Shown here: positions 13,301 through 25,076 of the stretch, in pieces | Layout of the letters: every line of letters starts with the position of its first letter | Numbering within the stretch: position 1 is the first letter of the stretch | Assembly: GCA_020152595.1 (NCBI GenBank) | Contig: JAIGNY010002150.1 | Coordinates: 142,501-206,500 of the forward strand | Length of the DNA stretch: 64,000 nt | Origin: Chiridota heheva | Taxonomy: Eukaryota > Echinodermata > Holothuroidea > Apodida > Chiridotidae | Reading direction: 5' to 3' | The notes under the pieces: generated by a model | Seen by the model: the letters and a program-made list of their open reading frames with translations, nothing else | Database searches by the model: none | Told to the model about the DNA's origin: nothing | Position numbers and translations under genes: made by a program

Positions 13301-16300
13301 TATATAATAACATTGGCTCGGGAAATACTACCGAATATCACCGATTAAAATAAAACTGTTTTCATTGGCTGGAGCGTTTACATATCGTCTGGCACATATG
13401 CTAATCGAGCTTGATATCCCATTTGGGATTTGTCCCACACTATAGTTAAATTAAGGTATATTTTTGTAAATGATAGCTCATTTGGGTTACAACTTGCATT
13501 TAAAAACTAAAGCTTTAAAACTAAAATAGCCTTGAATGGGCTATATATCTATATAGCACAATTGAATAAATCAGCCTACTCATGCTATGAATTATAAAAT
13601 CACCAGTGTTAATAACCAGGGAGCTTAAAGTAACAGCTCCCTAAAGTAACATTATCTGGTTTCTTACAAGAGCATCTTTTGTTTAGGTACAGAAAAGAGT
13701 GGATAATAACTGATGCGTAAAATATCTTGTTTCTTCAGGAGTCAATTTAAGTCTATCCAGGGAGCTGTCATTTGAAATGATAACTCCCTGGTCCATCTTA
13801 TATGAAAGAGAACTTAAAAAGAAATTTATCATATCTTTTTAGTTATATTTCATATAATGATTGCCACTTGAAAGTGTATTTGTGTGATGTTATTATCGAT
13901 TGATTGTGATTCATTAAATATAATGATTAATTATTTGCTCAAAAAATGGCTAATATATCAGCAATATGAGAAAAATATGCCATAGTTAATTAAGAGCATG
14001 TCTTGTTGCAAGGATGTAAAATTTATATTGATTTTATACATATAGTGTTTTGTTGTTAGTATGTCTGTTTATGATTTGCCTTTCCCTCAAAAGGAAAATT
14101 GTTTTTAAAATTTGCATCATAGTAATACTGTAGTAATAGTAATAGCATCATATTGCTGTTGAGGCTTAAGTTTTTTTTGTAGGTTTACTTGAAAAAAAGG
14201 TTTCACATATTCAAACAATATTTAACGCTCCATTACGCAGTGGGGCAACTGGAGTCCTGAGGGGCGGTGGGGATTTTGGCGCTTTTCAGCAATGTTGGAA
14301 CCGTGGTGGCAAAGTGGGAGGGGGGAAGGGGCACTGCAAAAAGTGGGTGTGGGAAAAGTTCCCCCTTGCTTCGAATCCCAATTCAAACCATATAAGTAGG
14401 AGTGAGGCAAGATTCCTCCACTTTTTCGAAAACTGACAAAAGTGCCCCTTCTTTTAAATGAAAAGTGCCCCTCAATTACTGTCCTAGAAGCGCCCAAACT
14501 TTTAACTACCCACTAACAAAAAAGGCTTTTACCATGGCACCCCAAAATGTATGTTGAGCTACTACATCTTTGATGTTCCAGTTTTATGAGTAGTCATACA
14601 ATTATATATCTGAGCTGGTGATCGCACGAGCTCATTCCCACAAAACACTGTGTGTTGTTTTAATTCCTCTCTAATTTGCATATAACTGAATTCCTATTAT
14701 CGATGGCCATTGTCACCTTGTCCCTTTCTGAATCAATCTGGAGGTTTGGAATGTATACTTCTTTTTCTTACCAATGTATTTAAAAGGTTTGCCGAGTTTA
14801 GTAAGCTGGTTGAGACACTGTTCAACTACATTTGAAGTCCACTGGTTGACCTTGTTCTGCTGGTAGGCACTGCCACCTATCGTACCCTCAACACTCTCCT
14901 TTACAATGTTGCTCACTTCATCCACCACAAAGGCAGACTGTCAAAACAAAGAAAAAGACACAAACTTGTTGTCATTAGGGTTGAACTAATTAAACTTATT
15001 TGTTCATATCGTAGGCCAAATGATTTTAGACCAGTAAATTTCAGTTTTGATTCTTTCCCATTTAATATCATATAAAAATCAGAAACACAAACTGTGAAAA
15101 TGCATGCATGGATAATGAAGCTGTATTGTAGGCTTGCTAACAGCAGTCAGGGTGCACCGTGGCAGTCAGAGTGCACCGTGGCAGTCAGGGTGCACCGTGG
15201 CAGTCAGGGTGCACCGTGGCAGTCAGGGTGCACCGTGGCAGTCAGGGTGCACCGTGGCAGTCAGGGTGCACCGTGGCAGTCAGGGTGCACCGTGGCAGTC
15301 AGGGTGCACCGTGGCAGTCAGGGTGCACCGTGGCAGTCAGGGTGCACCGTGGAAGTCAGGGTGCACCGTGGCAGTCAGGTGCACCGTGGCAGTCAGGGTG
15401 CACAGTGGCAGTCAGGGTGCACCGTGGCAGTCAGGGTGCACCGTGGCAGTCAGGGTGCACCGTGGCAGTCAGGGTGCACCGTGGCAGTCAGGGTGCACCG
15501 TGGCAGTCAGGGTGCACCGTGGCAGTCAGGGTGCACCGTGGCAGTCAGGGTGCACCCGTGGCAGTCAGGGTGCACCGTGGCAGTCAGGGTGCACGTGGCG
15601 GTCGGGGTGCACCGTGGAAGTCAGGGTGCACCGTGGCAGTCAGGGTGCACCGTGGCAGTCAGGGTGCACCGTGGCAGTCAGGGTGCACCGTGGCAGTCAG
15701 GGTGCACCGTGGCAGTCAGGGTGCACCGTGGCAGTCAGGGTGCACCGTGGCAGTCAGGGTGCACCGTGGCAGTCAGGGTGCACCGTGGCAGTCAGGGTGC
15801 ACCGTGGCAGTCAGGGTGCACGTGGCAGTCAGGGTGCACCGTGGCAGTCAGGGTGCACCGTGGCAGTCAGGGTGCACCGTGGCAGTCATGGTGCACCGTG
15901 GCAGTCAAAAGGGATCGTAACTGTCACGGGTGAGTAAGGGTTAAAGTATGAGCACAAATTGTATACATTTTTCTGATCAAATGCAGAAAAAAAGATTGTG
16001 ATGAAATAAAAATATATTTTTACTTAATCAAAAGTTAACTTTTCCTCAGCAATATTATTAAACAAATTATACACATAGATCAAGACAATTCATGATGGTA
16101 CACACTCAGTAACAGTGTACTTCTAATGTTCGATTGATCAATAACTAACTAGCACTCACATGAAAAAATAAATAAACAACAGGCCAATAGGCCAGGGTAG
16201 CTGCAAGTGATTGTGATGAAAGTTTAAAGTCACAACAACAAAAAAACATGCAGTAGCAGCGTACCCACAATATGTTCACTTTATCGAGAAATGTTTAACT

Positions 16301-19300
16301 TGCCTTAAACAAACAGGCCCTAATTAGCTGCACAGTGAATGTTGAAAAATATAAAAAATAAAGTTTATTTGATCAAAAGTTAATTTTCTTTCAGCAATGA
16401 TTACATTTTAACAAATCATACGCATAGATCAAGAAAATTCATGATGGTACACACAGCGTACCCGCAATGTTCGGTTGATCGAGAAATGATATCCCCACGC
16501 CCCCAGTGTACACTAACGTTAGTGTCAGTAGTTACATTGGGGTCCGCGACACAAAGGCTTTATGCGACCGTCACCCGACCGACGGTAGACCAGTCGCAGA
16601 AGGAGCCCGGCCTAAAAGTAGCACAGAGTTGCCTATTGAATCAATGTCAACACAAGCAACACGCGTCCATGCATTCACTCTTAGTTTGTATGCACTGAAT
16701 GCACTGTACAATGTGTGTGAGCTTTCTCTGTTCATCTCGGTATGAATGGGGATTAACTCAGCGAAAGTTCAACAAAAGAAATCTCTTTTGTTTACCCATG
16801 GTTCCTTGGTGAAAATATTAATTTTGTTTTGAATTCGATTTCCTGAAGTGAAGTGTAGCTACATATATATGCATATAAACTTTAGCAAGTTCAATCTGTC
16901 TTCTCTTATAGTGTAGTCAGAAGGCCTACATTAAAAGTGTTTCACAGGCTTTGATAAATCGCATATAATATTATAAACATACAGATCGTGATCCTTGCTG
17001 GTTTTGTGCCTCTTCACTCTCCTAATAGTCCTATTTATTTTAATGCCAATCATTATGTACTGTAGATGAATTTAATTATTCCTTTCTTTTCACAGAGCAT
17101 CTTAATAAATTTTCAAAAGCATTTGCTGTTCTTTTATCGGGAGTAATAAGAACATATGTATTTTTTTTATATTTTTTTTTCTTCATAAAGTTGATTTCAG
17201 TACCCATAAAGTTGATTTCAGTACAGCCAGGAAAAGACAAGAAAAAACGAGAGACTTATCAATTCATATTCAACATAATTTCTTCGAAAAATAATAATAA
17301 TAAAAATCAAAAAAAAATTTGTTCCTAATCTAATTCATAGGCCTCAGAAAAGAAACACAAGGGGTGGGGAAATAAAGCTACCATTTTCACCATAAACATC
17401 CTTACCCATACAGTAGGTGGGTTGGGAGTGGAGGGGAGGGGGACATTTCATTCTTAAAATGTCCATTTGGTCCCTCTTATTTTATCTTCGCATATAGGCC
17501 TACATGTCCAGGATACTGCTTTGTGGCAATGGGTTCCTCTACAAGTATATAGAAATACCATGTACAAACTGAATTTCAATGTAACTGGCAATGCGGGAGA
17601 AGTCACAAAATCACATTTTCTTACCAAAATCGGGTGGGAGAAACCATAAAATACACAATGATACAAACAATTCATTATGAAAAATACAAGGAAAAAAGTG
17701 GAGCTACACCACTACTTCCCCCCCCCCCTCCCCTCCCCACTTTGCATTCCGTGTTAAAGAAACTTATTAAGGGTTACCCCTCCCCGAAACTGACATTTAT
17801 TGTAGGGCCTAACCCCCTTTAGGGACGGGGGAAAAAGTAAGTGGTATGTGTCCCCCGGGAATTACAGCCCTGCACCCCCTGTTATTGAAATATAAACATT
17901 CCCCTGCGATACAGCACAAAAGTGGAGTTACCCTTTGCATTCCCATGATGAGGGCATTTCTAAAGGGATTTCCCCTCCATGAAACTGACATTTATAAACC
18001 CCAAGGCTTTATACATCTTTCAGATATTAACCCCCTTCCGTTAATAAACTTCACACCAAACATGCATCAAACATATCTTTTTCATAAAAATATTCAGCAT
18101 TCCCCCGCGATACAGAAAGAAAGTGGAGTTACACCACTCCCCCCACCCCTGCTTCCCACCCTCTTTGCTTTCCTGTGTTAATGAAATTTATCAACGGATA
18201 TCCCCTTCCTGAGACTGACATTAACCCCCACCCCTGTTAATTGACTTCACACCAAACATCTCTTTTAGATTCAAATATTAAGCATTTCTCCACGATGTAA
18301 TGGAAATTTCCCATGTCATGCATGCCCGTAATAAAACAAATCCAGGCACTGCAATATCATAAATGGTCCTAAATATTCATACACTTTTATATAGGCTTTG
18401 GGACCCAGGGTGATGATAACATTAGAAGTTATTTCAATCTTAAGGCGATGTTAATCAGCATTGATTTTTAAATCTTGCTTTCTTGATATACTCATAGAGA
18501 ATAAGAATCATTTAATAATGAATACTTGCTTCTACCATTCAAATATTGGCAATTTCAAAGGGACATGTTTAATGAGCAATGTTACTACCGCAGTACGCAT
18601 CGCGGTATCGCCACGTAGTAATTAGCATACCCTGACCGTAAGATCTATAACTAACCTACATTGCGTAATATAAGACCAGCTCCCACTTGTGCTTAAAACT
18701 TATATTCATACTCAAGGTGATACATTCCTTGTGTACTTAATACCCTGGGATTCATTCCATCGACAATGCGCTAGCTTCAATGTGTTCAGGTGTTAGAAAA
18801 AGTATGCATTTTATGACTGAACAGTCAGAATTATCATTGTTTTGATTGCATTTGTTCCCAAAACGTTGAAATTTCATTTTTTTTAGAATACAATACATAT
18901 AAACACCATTCGCTCTTGAGAAAATATGCTTTGGTATAAAATCTTCTGGGACTAAATTAGAGCTGTGACCGTTTAGCATGTACACGCTATACACGCTCGC
19001 AAATCTTGTAAACGTTTACTGAATACTTCATTGCGAGTAATCGTTTTTCATACATTAGGCTAGTGTCTTGCCGTTGAAAATCAATATTCATGATTCAAAT
19101 CATACACACATTCGGCTGACAAAATTCCAATCAATGATTTTTTACAAACTGTAAACCCGATTAGCATAATCCTTTTTAAATGTGTGAATCACAAACGCGC
19201 AGTAATCACCAATTAATGGGGATATTATGCACTTTGATTTCGCCGAAATTTGAGTAATCTAACTTGTAAAATGCACCGCGAATGTGCAGCAGTAAACAGT

Positions 19301-22300
19301 GAAACTCACAATCAATCCCACGCTATCAAGGCCCGTTTCATTGATCGAAAAACACTTGAATGACAATCAGTACATTTACATGTAAATATTACCTGATGAG
19401 TCAAATAAATTTTGCAAGAATGAAAAAATATTGCATAATAAATAAACAGAAAAAGGTTTTAACAGAGCTGAAATTCTGCATGCTTCGCAAAGATGGTGGC
19501 CATTTTTTCGAGAGGACTGATATTTCAAAACTTCCTGGTGGTGGTGGCGTAGTTTTTAAATGTTTTACGGCGAGGTATATCATAGGCCTCAGTATGCATG
19601 ATTTTCACAGAACTTTAAAAGCCGTAGCGAATAGGACAAAAAAGTTACGCGATGTTGAGTTTAAATGACATTGAAAGGAAGTTATCTGTTCCTTCTAAAC
19701 TAAATTTCCATGCATAATTTCCATAAAAGTGATGATTCATACTGTAGAAGTAAACTTTTTACGAATTGGAAAGCAAAACTTAGCATCTATTTGGGCAATG
19801 CAGTCAATACTTTTGCCATACTGGTTGCGCGATTTTTTTACTTCGCCTCGTAGTTTTGGAGCAATTTTGGTGTATTTCCGAAAATTACGGTACTAAACTC
19901 GTGAACACGATACACGCTCACTTTTTTTGGCGTTCGAAATTACGGTACTAAACTCGTGTACACGATACACTCTCGCTTTTTTTGGGGTGTACACGTTTAC
20001 CAAAATCCCTAAACGTTCACAGCTCTAGCCTTAATTATATCAAACGATAACATTATCCGTGTGACTCATTATCTGAGAAAACTTTCCACTTGGCCCAGAT
20101 TTTTGTTAGCATATGATACATAGAGAATACCAAGCCCTGCCCCCCTCAACCTTAATTGTGTTACAAGGTACCAGATTTTAAGATAATAATTTTGTTGGCA
20201 AACCAGAACTAAGTTTTTGTAATCCAATTACGACTGGGTGAGCTTGGGCAATTGTTTACCATTATTTGCTGTGTATTTCTGTATAGAGTGAATATTTTTG
20301 AAAGACCCACCTAACTTTCGGTAGAAACATTCCGCCTTTGACTATACCAGTGAGAGAAAGGACCTGAATTCTCATAGGCGCAGATCACGGGGGCAAGGGA
20401 ATTTCCTCCCCCCCCCCTCCAGTATTACACTTGCAAATTTTGTATGAATTTACTAGTGAGTAGTTATTTTGATGTCCGGAAATTTCGCCAAACCTAATGT
20501 AGGCCTATTACGGATTTATAAAATGATTTTTTTTTCAGAAGAAATGATAAGTTTCCACAGAAATATCAATATTTCAGAAGAATTTCTAATTCAATTGCTT
20601 CTTGGAGAAGGAAAATGGGTGGGGTTTATTTCCTTTGAAATTAATTTTTTTTGTGTAAAGAAAACGTGTTTGTCCCTCGCGCGTGTCTGATTTAGGACAC
20701 TACACCCAAAACTTTCTTTTTGCGTTGAAACACGTGTTAATTTATTCAGTCAACTCAGTAAAAAAAAGACGATCTACTTTTACTTCGGCCTGATTCCACT
20801 GTGACTTAAACAGTTAAAGAAGTATATGTAAAAAAAATAAAGAGGTATAAACATTGTAAATACTGATTTATCATTATTGATGCATATCATTGGAACAGCA
20901 AAGAGCACATTTTGCATAGAAGAAAGTATTTCATTAAAGACTAATAAATCCTATAATTTGAAAAGTAATTTATGGGGTAATTTCGTGATCGTCATATTTT
21001 TAATTTGATTTCTTCTTGTGAGGGGTCATGCAACCCAAAGCTGCATTTGTATGACTGAACCAAGTGCAAAATAATAACTTTTACATCTTACAAAACTTGC
21101 AGAACCTCAGGTTGCATTTCTCTCTCACAATGTTTGCAACTTATTTACTCGCAATCTGAAATGATGAGTTGTTAAATTGGGGTGGAGGGGTGCTACCCAC
21201 TCATGGAATAAAATGCAAGCCCTATCTCCCAATTTGTATTGATACTACAAAAACAATTTTTTTTGTAAATGTGACGGGCCGCATAGGCGATATTTTGGGG
21301 GAAGGTTCCAACTTATTTTCTCCATATTTACATTTTCTGTATTGTGGTATATGTTTTCTATCGTCGTGCAATTCTAATAACCCCCTCCCCCCTCCCCTTT
21401 CCCTCACCACACACACACACAAACATACACTTTTGGTGGATTAAGTGCAGTAAGAGTGACAATTTGGTCTCATGGGAGCAAAATCTTATATGTAGGATAT
21501 ATACAGAATTTTGGTCATATGGGGCAAGGGTGGCAATCTGGTTTCATGGGAAGCAAAAACTTATATATAAGATATATATATATATATATTTTATATATAT
21601 ATATATATATAGGATATATTACGTAGCTTTACACAATTTTCTGGCGGGCAAATGGGGAGGAAGCGATTTCGTGGGGAAAGATTAAAAATCTACGTAATTA
21701 TTTAGAAATTTCAGTGGGGGTAGAGTGTGGGTAAAAATTTCCGACAAAAATATGTATGTAATAGCTGGCGCTAGCGGCGTCAGTGCGAGCACATTGCTTT
21801 GCGGCGTGGGGTTCACACTTGCTCCCGCCTGGGAGGCCTATAGTGAATTAAGGCTGGAAGCCTTGGTGTGGGTCCTGGGTTTAATGTAAGTGGCGCATTT
21901 CTTGGCAGACGTGATCACCTTTGGGATGTGCCAGCATCTACAAAATGAGGACTGCAAATGCTGGGATTCTTACACAGCTCATAAAATATAAAAACGGAGA
22001 TGAAAGAACATCACAGGAATATTTCAAGTTCAACTACAGTGCAAAGTCTATTTCTACCACACATACCGTACTGTACAATATTTACAAGAGTTTTGAAAAG
22101 ATATTATTCGGTATTTGACAAGCTACATGGTGATAATCTAACTTTACTCTATGGCATGCTGAATGTGTCTCCTGAAAATCTAAAATTACATCTGACCAGA
22201 ACATGTGGCCTTTCCCATAATATTACATTTATATCAGATATGATAGATATTAAAATTATCTTTCACTTGACATAGGCCTATGTGATATTAACCCCTGCCC

Positions 22301-24259
22301 CGTAGCACATGGTGCAATCGGACATCGAATTCCCCCCACCTAAAATAGCGATAATTCCAAATTTATTCCATAATTCTTAGACTTGCGTATTTATTCATCA
22401 TATTTTTCAAAAAATCGCTCTTGTATCACTAAGCAAATTATACCAGGTGATAGATATTAAAATTATCTTTCACTTGACATACGTGATATTACCCCCTGCC
22501 ACACATAGCACATGGTGCAATCGGACCCCCCATATAGCGATAATTCCATATTCCATAATTATAAATATTCCATAATTATATGACGTATTTGACATATGAT
22601 ATATTTTTGTGTTTACAGTTAAGCCTCTGATGGCTCTAAGATTCCACAAATTGATCTGTAAGACAGCAATAGGCATGTGAATATAAACTTAAAATGGAAA
22701 TATTCTACTTCGATCTAAGTCCCTATTTTTTCAAAACCATGTATGGAACATTAAATTTTGAACTGCAGTAACCAGAAAATACTCTTGGCCAAAAAAAAAT
22801 TATGGTACTGAAGGTGAAAGTGTCGGTGACATGAACAACAGCGCAAACGAGAAGAGTATTTTTTATATATTTTTTGCTTTTAAACAGAACAAGCACATTT
22901 TAAATACTAGACATTTAAAGGACTATGGACATCTAGAGTCAACATGAGCTTAATTTGTTTAGAATATGATCTTAACCATTAAAACAGCAAAATTTCCATC
23001 AAAAATGGTTAAAAATTGACCAATTTACAACATAATCTGTGACATCAATTGGGAAGTATCTTTCGTCTCCTTTTGTAGAACAATTGTTTTTATTCCTCTG
23101 TTAATTTTGTTTGAAATATAGCATTAAACTTGGGGGCAATTTTTTTTTAAACTTGTTCATACACCCCGAATCAAGATCTAGAATAGACATTCGAAATTTT
23201 GTCAATTTGCAACAAAACTAACAAAGTAAACTTTTATGGTGGTGAAACCATTAAATACTTAAAGAGGATTTACACATGAGAAGAGATCACTGAATATACA
23301 TTTTACAAACAGATGAATCAACTTCATTCATTATGAAAAAAAAGTATACTGTGGACAAATAAAACATTTCGTATAAAAGGGTACTTGATGACATAAATAA
23401 ATAACTAAAAAAGATTCATAAATTCATACTGTATGAATGTGTAAAAGATTTGTATTTAAAAAGGTATACAAAAGTTACCAGGTATAGTTCAAAGACACTT
23501 TTCAATAAAATTTCAATAGCAAACAGCTTATTTAAACAGCACAAGTGCAAATAAGTAGGCCTAGTTACGAAAAGATAGTACGCTCTAGGGGCCTACTGGT
23601 ACTGGAGTTCCGCAAGCGATAACATGGAAAAACAATATTTACCATGCAAACTGTGTTTGTTTCGTTCCTTGACAGTAATGTTCTTCTGTTATTTTACCTG
23701 CGACGCTTGACCATATGTTTGAGGATTATTTGATTCATGCGTTCTGGTCAAAACCGAAAAAAGTAGCATGATTTTTCTACTGTACCAAGAGACCTGTACC
23801 AAGAGACCCGAGCAATGTATGCTCAAAATCACAATCATCATGTTTCTATTTCTCGTGGACGGAAACATATTCTAAAGATATGTTTTAGCAGCAATCACGA
23901 TTTTGTATGTATAAGAGTATGAACAATTGGAAAAATTTTAGCAATAAATTACTATAGAAGTAAACGAATTAACAAATGCGAAAGTACGCGGAATTGGTAC
24001 ATACGCTGAATTGGTACACCTAAGTTACAGTAGGCCTAGGCCTATTACGTTAATATCGTTCATATCATACTCAGCCAGAGATTCAGAGCGAAGGAATTCC
24101 TAGTAGCTTTAAGTTAGCCTAATTGTCGCCAATGAGCGGACCAATGAGTTTTTCGCTGTGTAAAACTAACAATTATTGAGGTAGGCCTAAGCCTAGGCAT
24201 ATATCAAAATAAAACTGAACTGAAATATTCACCTCTTCTGCGGTCTGAAACTCATCCAT
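10180..24259 (-). CDS. DYNLT1/3-like: Dynein light chain Tctex-type (DYNLT1/3-like), three exons: join of 24259-24233, 14937-14772, 10328-10180
   Basis: The protein is a light chain of the cytoplasmic dynein motor. Tctex-type chains form a homodimer that binds the intermediate chain and certain cargo adaptors. The three exons give 113 residues, the same as vertebrate DYNLT1, and align end to end with no gap. The N-terminus reads MDEFQTAEE, then [10 protein letters not shown]. The first helix is followed by [13 protein letters not shown] and the second helix (residues about 39-58). KPFKYI leads into the beta strands, with the family signatures [17 protein letters not shown] and [15 protein letters not shown]. 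The protein ends FGLAI. All four splice sites are GT/AG and both codon phases match (phase 0 after exon 1, phase 1 after exon 2). The frame is undamaged, so it is probably functional. The introns are long and repeat-filled. Similarity does not separate DYNLT1 from DYNLT3. Confidence 0.95.
10329..10629. other. Intron 2 of DYNLT, unassigned part
   Basis: A/T-rich intronic sequence next to exon 3; no repeat recognised. Confidence 0.5.
10630..11397. mobile_element. Inverted-repeat element, kin of the hAT-type element at 18958-20027
   Basis: The segment 10729-10759 is repeated in inverted orientation at 11221-11250 with few changes (core ttttgccat.ctggt). Further out both arms carry ttggagcaactttg. 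The same words occur once, in order, in the right half of the element at 18958-20027. The left edge has tagagcgtttag, like that element's TIR (tagagctgtgaccgtttag) with a deletion. The right edge has a tacacgat-type subterminal repeat but no clear TIR. It appears to be a decayed non-autonomous DNA transposon within intron 2. Confidence 0.55.
11398..12049. other. Intron 2 of DYNLT, unassigned part
   Basis: Contains a T run near 11844-11859. Open frames of 72 and 80 codons lack any recognisable domain. Confidence 0.45.
12050..12840 (-). repeat. Tandem repeat family (TATGCATATTAAT), three decayed copies plus CA-rich end
   Basis: Three diverged copies of a unit of roughly 240-300 bp. Each runs from attaatatgcat through caccaccaaaaa, aatag.acacttctacaga, tgaatccag and ttgagataccatg to taagcc..cccac. 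The reverse complement of the same unit makes up 53.0-54.1 kb and 56.18-56.31 kb. The left-hand array ends in a tgacagacacatacaaacat tract. The inverted words cttgctg and cagcaag bracket that tract. Confidence 0.7.
12841..13614. other. Intron 2 of DYNLT, unassigned part
   Basis: No repeat or open frame of note was recognised. Confidence 0.45.
13615..13792. repeat. Cluster of stem-loops on ACCAGGGAGCT
   Basis: ACCAGGGAGCTTA at 13615 faces TAACTCCCTGGT at 13781-13792. Inside, agggagct.....agctccct (near 13618-13642) and ccagggagctgtcattt against gaaatgataactccctgg (near 13757-13791) form two further hairpins. It could be a small MITE or a folded RNA element; no target duplication was clear. 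Confidence 0.55.
13793..14219. other. Intron 2 of DYNLT, unassigned part
   Basis: A/T-rich, nothing recognised. Confidence 0.45.
14220..14610. repeat. Dispersed repeat, partly shared with 46540-46640
   Basis: The piece with aactaccca..aa.aaaa.aggctt, cccaaaat.tatgttgagctactacatc (about 14497-14585) recurs near 46548-46625. The rest is G/C-rich and holds repeated 'aagtgccccttc' words. It looks like a fragment of an interspersed element of unknown class. Confidence 0.5.
14772..14937 (-). CDS. DYNLT1/3-like: DYNLT exon 2
   Basis: 166 nt coding for residues 10-64 plus the first base of residue 65. The acceptor is tttgacag and the donor is gtaagaaa. It carries both helices that form the light-chain dimer and intermediate-chain binding surface; [10 protein letters not shown] and [10 protein letters not shown] are clearly visible. 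Confidence 0.95.
14938..15138. other. Intron 1 of DYNLT, start of the acceptor side
   Basis: Short intronic stretch between exon 2 and the 19-bp minisatellite; nothing else seen. Confidence 0.5.
15139..15908. repeat. 19-bp minisatellite, about 40 copies, in DYNLT intron 1
   Basis: Near-perfect tandem copies of gtcagggtgcaccgtggca. Most units are identical. Variants include single-base substitutions (cacagtgg, gtggaagt, gtggcggtcgg) and a few one- or two-base losses or gains. Because 19 is not a multiple of three and the unit has no stop in any plus-strand frame, all three frames stay open for over 250 codons, which is not evidence of a protein. The array starts about 200 bp from the exon 2 acceptor. 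High identity suggests recent expansion and likely length polymorphism. Confidence 0.95.
15985..16500. repeat. Diverged tandem duplication, offset about 349 bp
   Basis: The stretch around 16028-16145 (aatcaaaagttaac, catagatcaaga.aattcatgatggtacacac) recurs around 16372-16490. The offset at the word catagat is 349 bp. A third partial match (agcgtaccca.aat.ttc, atcgagaaatg) sits near 16258-16290. Confidence 0.7.
16501..17689. other. Intron 1 of DYNLT, unassigned part
   Basis: Contains a 17-bp direct repeat (aaagttgatttcagtac, near 17187 and 17208) and homopolymer runs. No gene was recognised. Confidence 0.45.
17690..18310. repeat. Three-copy diverged tandem repeat, about 200-220 bp
   Basis: Units begin near 17698, 17921 and 18123 at agtggag.tac. 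Each continues with C-rich stretches, tttgc.ttcc, a gaaact.at or gggattt step, then ctgacattta and a cccc-rich end. C-rich runs vary in length between copies. Confidence 0.65.
18311..18957. other. Intron 1 of DYNLT, unassigned part
   Basis: No supported feature up to the left end of the hAT-type element. Confidence 0.45.
18958..20027. mobile_element. Non-autonomous hAT-type DNA transposon, 1.07 kb
   Basis: The left end TAGAGCTGTGACCGTTTAG faces CTAAACGTTCACAGCTCTA at the right end (18 of 19 match after inversion). Both ends are followed inward by acacg.tacac-type subterminal repeats; on the right two near-identical blocks (attacggtactaaactcgtg) are in tandem. The flanks gactaaat (18950-18957) and gccttaat (20028-20035) match 6 of 8, fitting an aged 8-bp target duplication. 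No transposase domain is visible; the 102-codon frame at 19360-19668 is unrecognised. It lies in DYNLT intron 1. Confidence 0.7.
20036..22241. other. Intron 1 of DYNLT, unassigned, with a TA microsatellite
   Basis: A short TA microsatellite sits near 21563-21613 and a CA run near 21408-21422. The phrase cataggcgcagatcacggggg (20374-) resembles one at 60393-60413 and may be the end of a dispersed repeat. No gene. Confidence 0.45.
22242..22610. repeat. Two-copy tandem duplication, offset 207 bp
   Basis: gatagatattaaaattatct at 22242 recurs exactly at 22449. Both copies continue through cacttgacat, gtgatatta.cccctgcc and agcacatggtgcaatcgga to agcgataattcca. Divergence is low, so the duplication is relatively recent. 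Confidence 0.85.
22611..24232. other. Intron 1 of DYNLT near exon 1, unassigned
   Basis: A/T-rich. A short direct repeat (agagacc, tgtaccaagagac) lies near 23786-23810. Several TAGGCCTA words occur near 24030-24190. No gene recognised. Confidence 0.45.
24233..24259 (-). CDS. DYNLT1/3-like: DYNLT exon 1 (coding part)
   Basis: Encodes the first nine residues, MDEFQTAEE, and ends at GAAGAG followed by the donor gtgaat. The ATG at 24257-24259 is the family start by alignment. The frame stays open upstream for over 40 codons but contains no ATG, so no longer protein is indicated. Confidence 0.9.
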
Positions 24260-24500
24260 ATTCTTCTCTTTTAAATATCGTTTGTGATTTCGCAGTGAAG
24301 CCAAGGCCTGTGAACCTGAATGCGCTGACGACGACGACTGTAACTGGATATTTTTCTGTTTTGAAGGTTTCGTACAGTATATGCGCAAGCAGCCTTTAAT
24401 GTACGTATATGTATGTACGGTGTTCGTTTACAAGTAGGCCCGGTACGTATTTGGATATGGTGCACGCGTGTTGTCAGGACGATCTAGAAGTTCACTTTCG
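24260..24500 (-). promoter_or_regulatory. Likely 5' UTR and promoter region of DYNLT
   Basis: Immediately upstream of the DYNLT start codon on the minus strand. It is richer in CpG than its surroundings (gacgacgacgac near 24327-24337, several cgtacg and gcgc words near 24390-24470). No TATA box or initiator could be fixed by eye, so the call rests on position and composition. Confidence 0.4.

Positions 24501-25076
<576 letters not shown>

Noticed and set aside
15139-15908. A CRISPR-like array
   Set aside because: The 19-bp units are directly adjacent with no spacers, and the setting is an animal intron.
15094-15933. A 279-codon open frame with a repetitive Ser/Gly/Ala/Pro/Trp/Gln protein, and two more in the other frames
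   Set aside because: It is the translation of the 19-bp minisatellite in an intron. All three frames are open only because the unit lacks stops and shifts frame each copy.
24260-24388. An N-terminal extension of the dynein light chain
   Set aside because: The frame is open upstream for more than 40 codons, but it contains no ATG (the nominal start is a TTG) and the family protein begins at the ATG used here.
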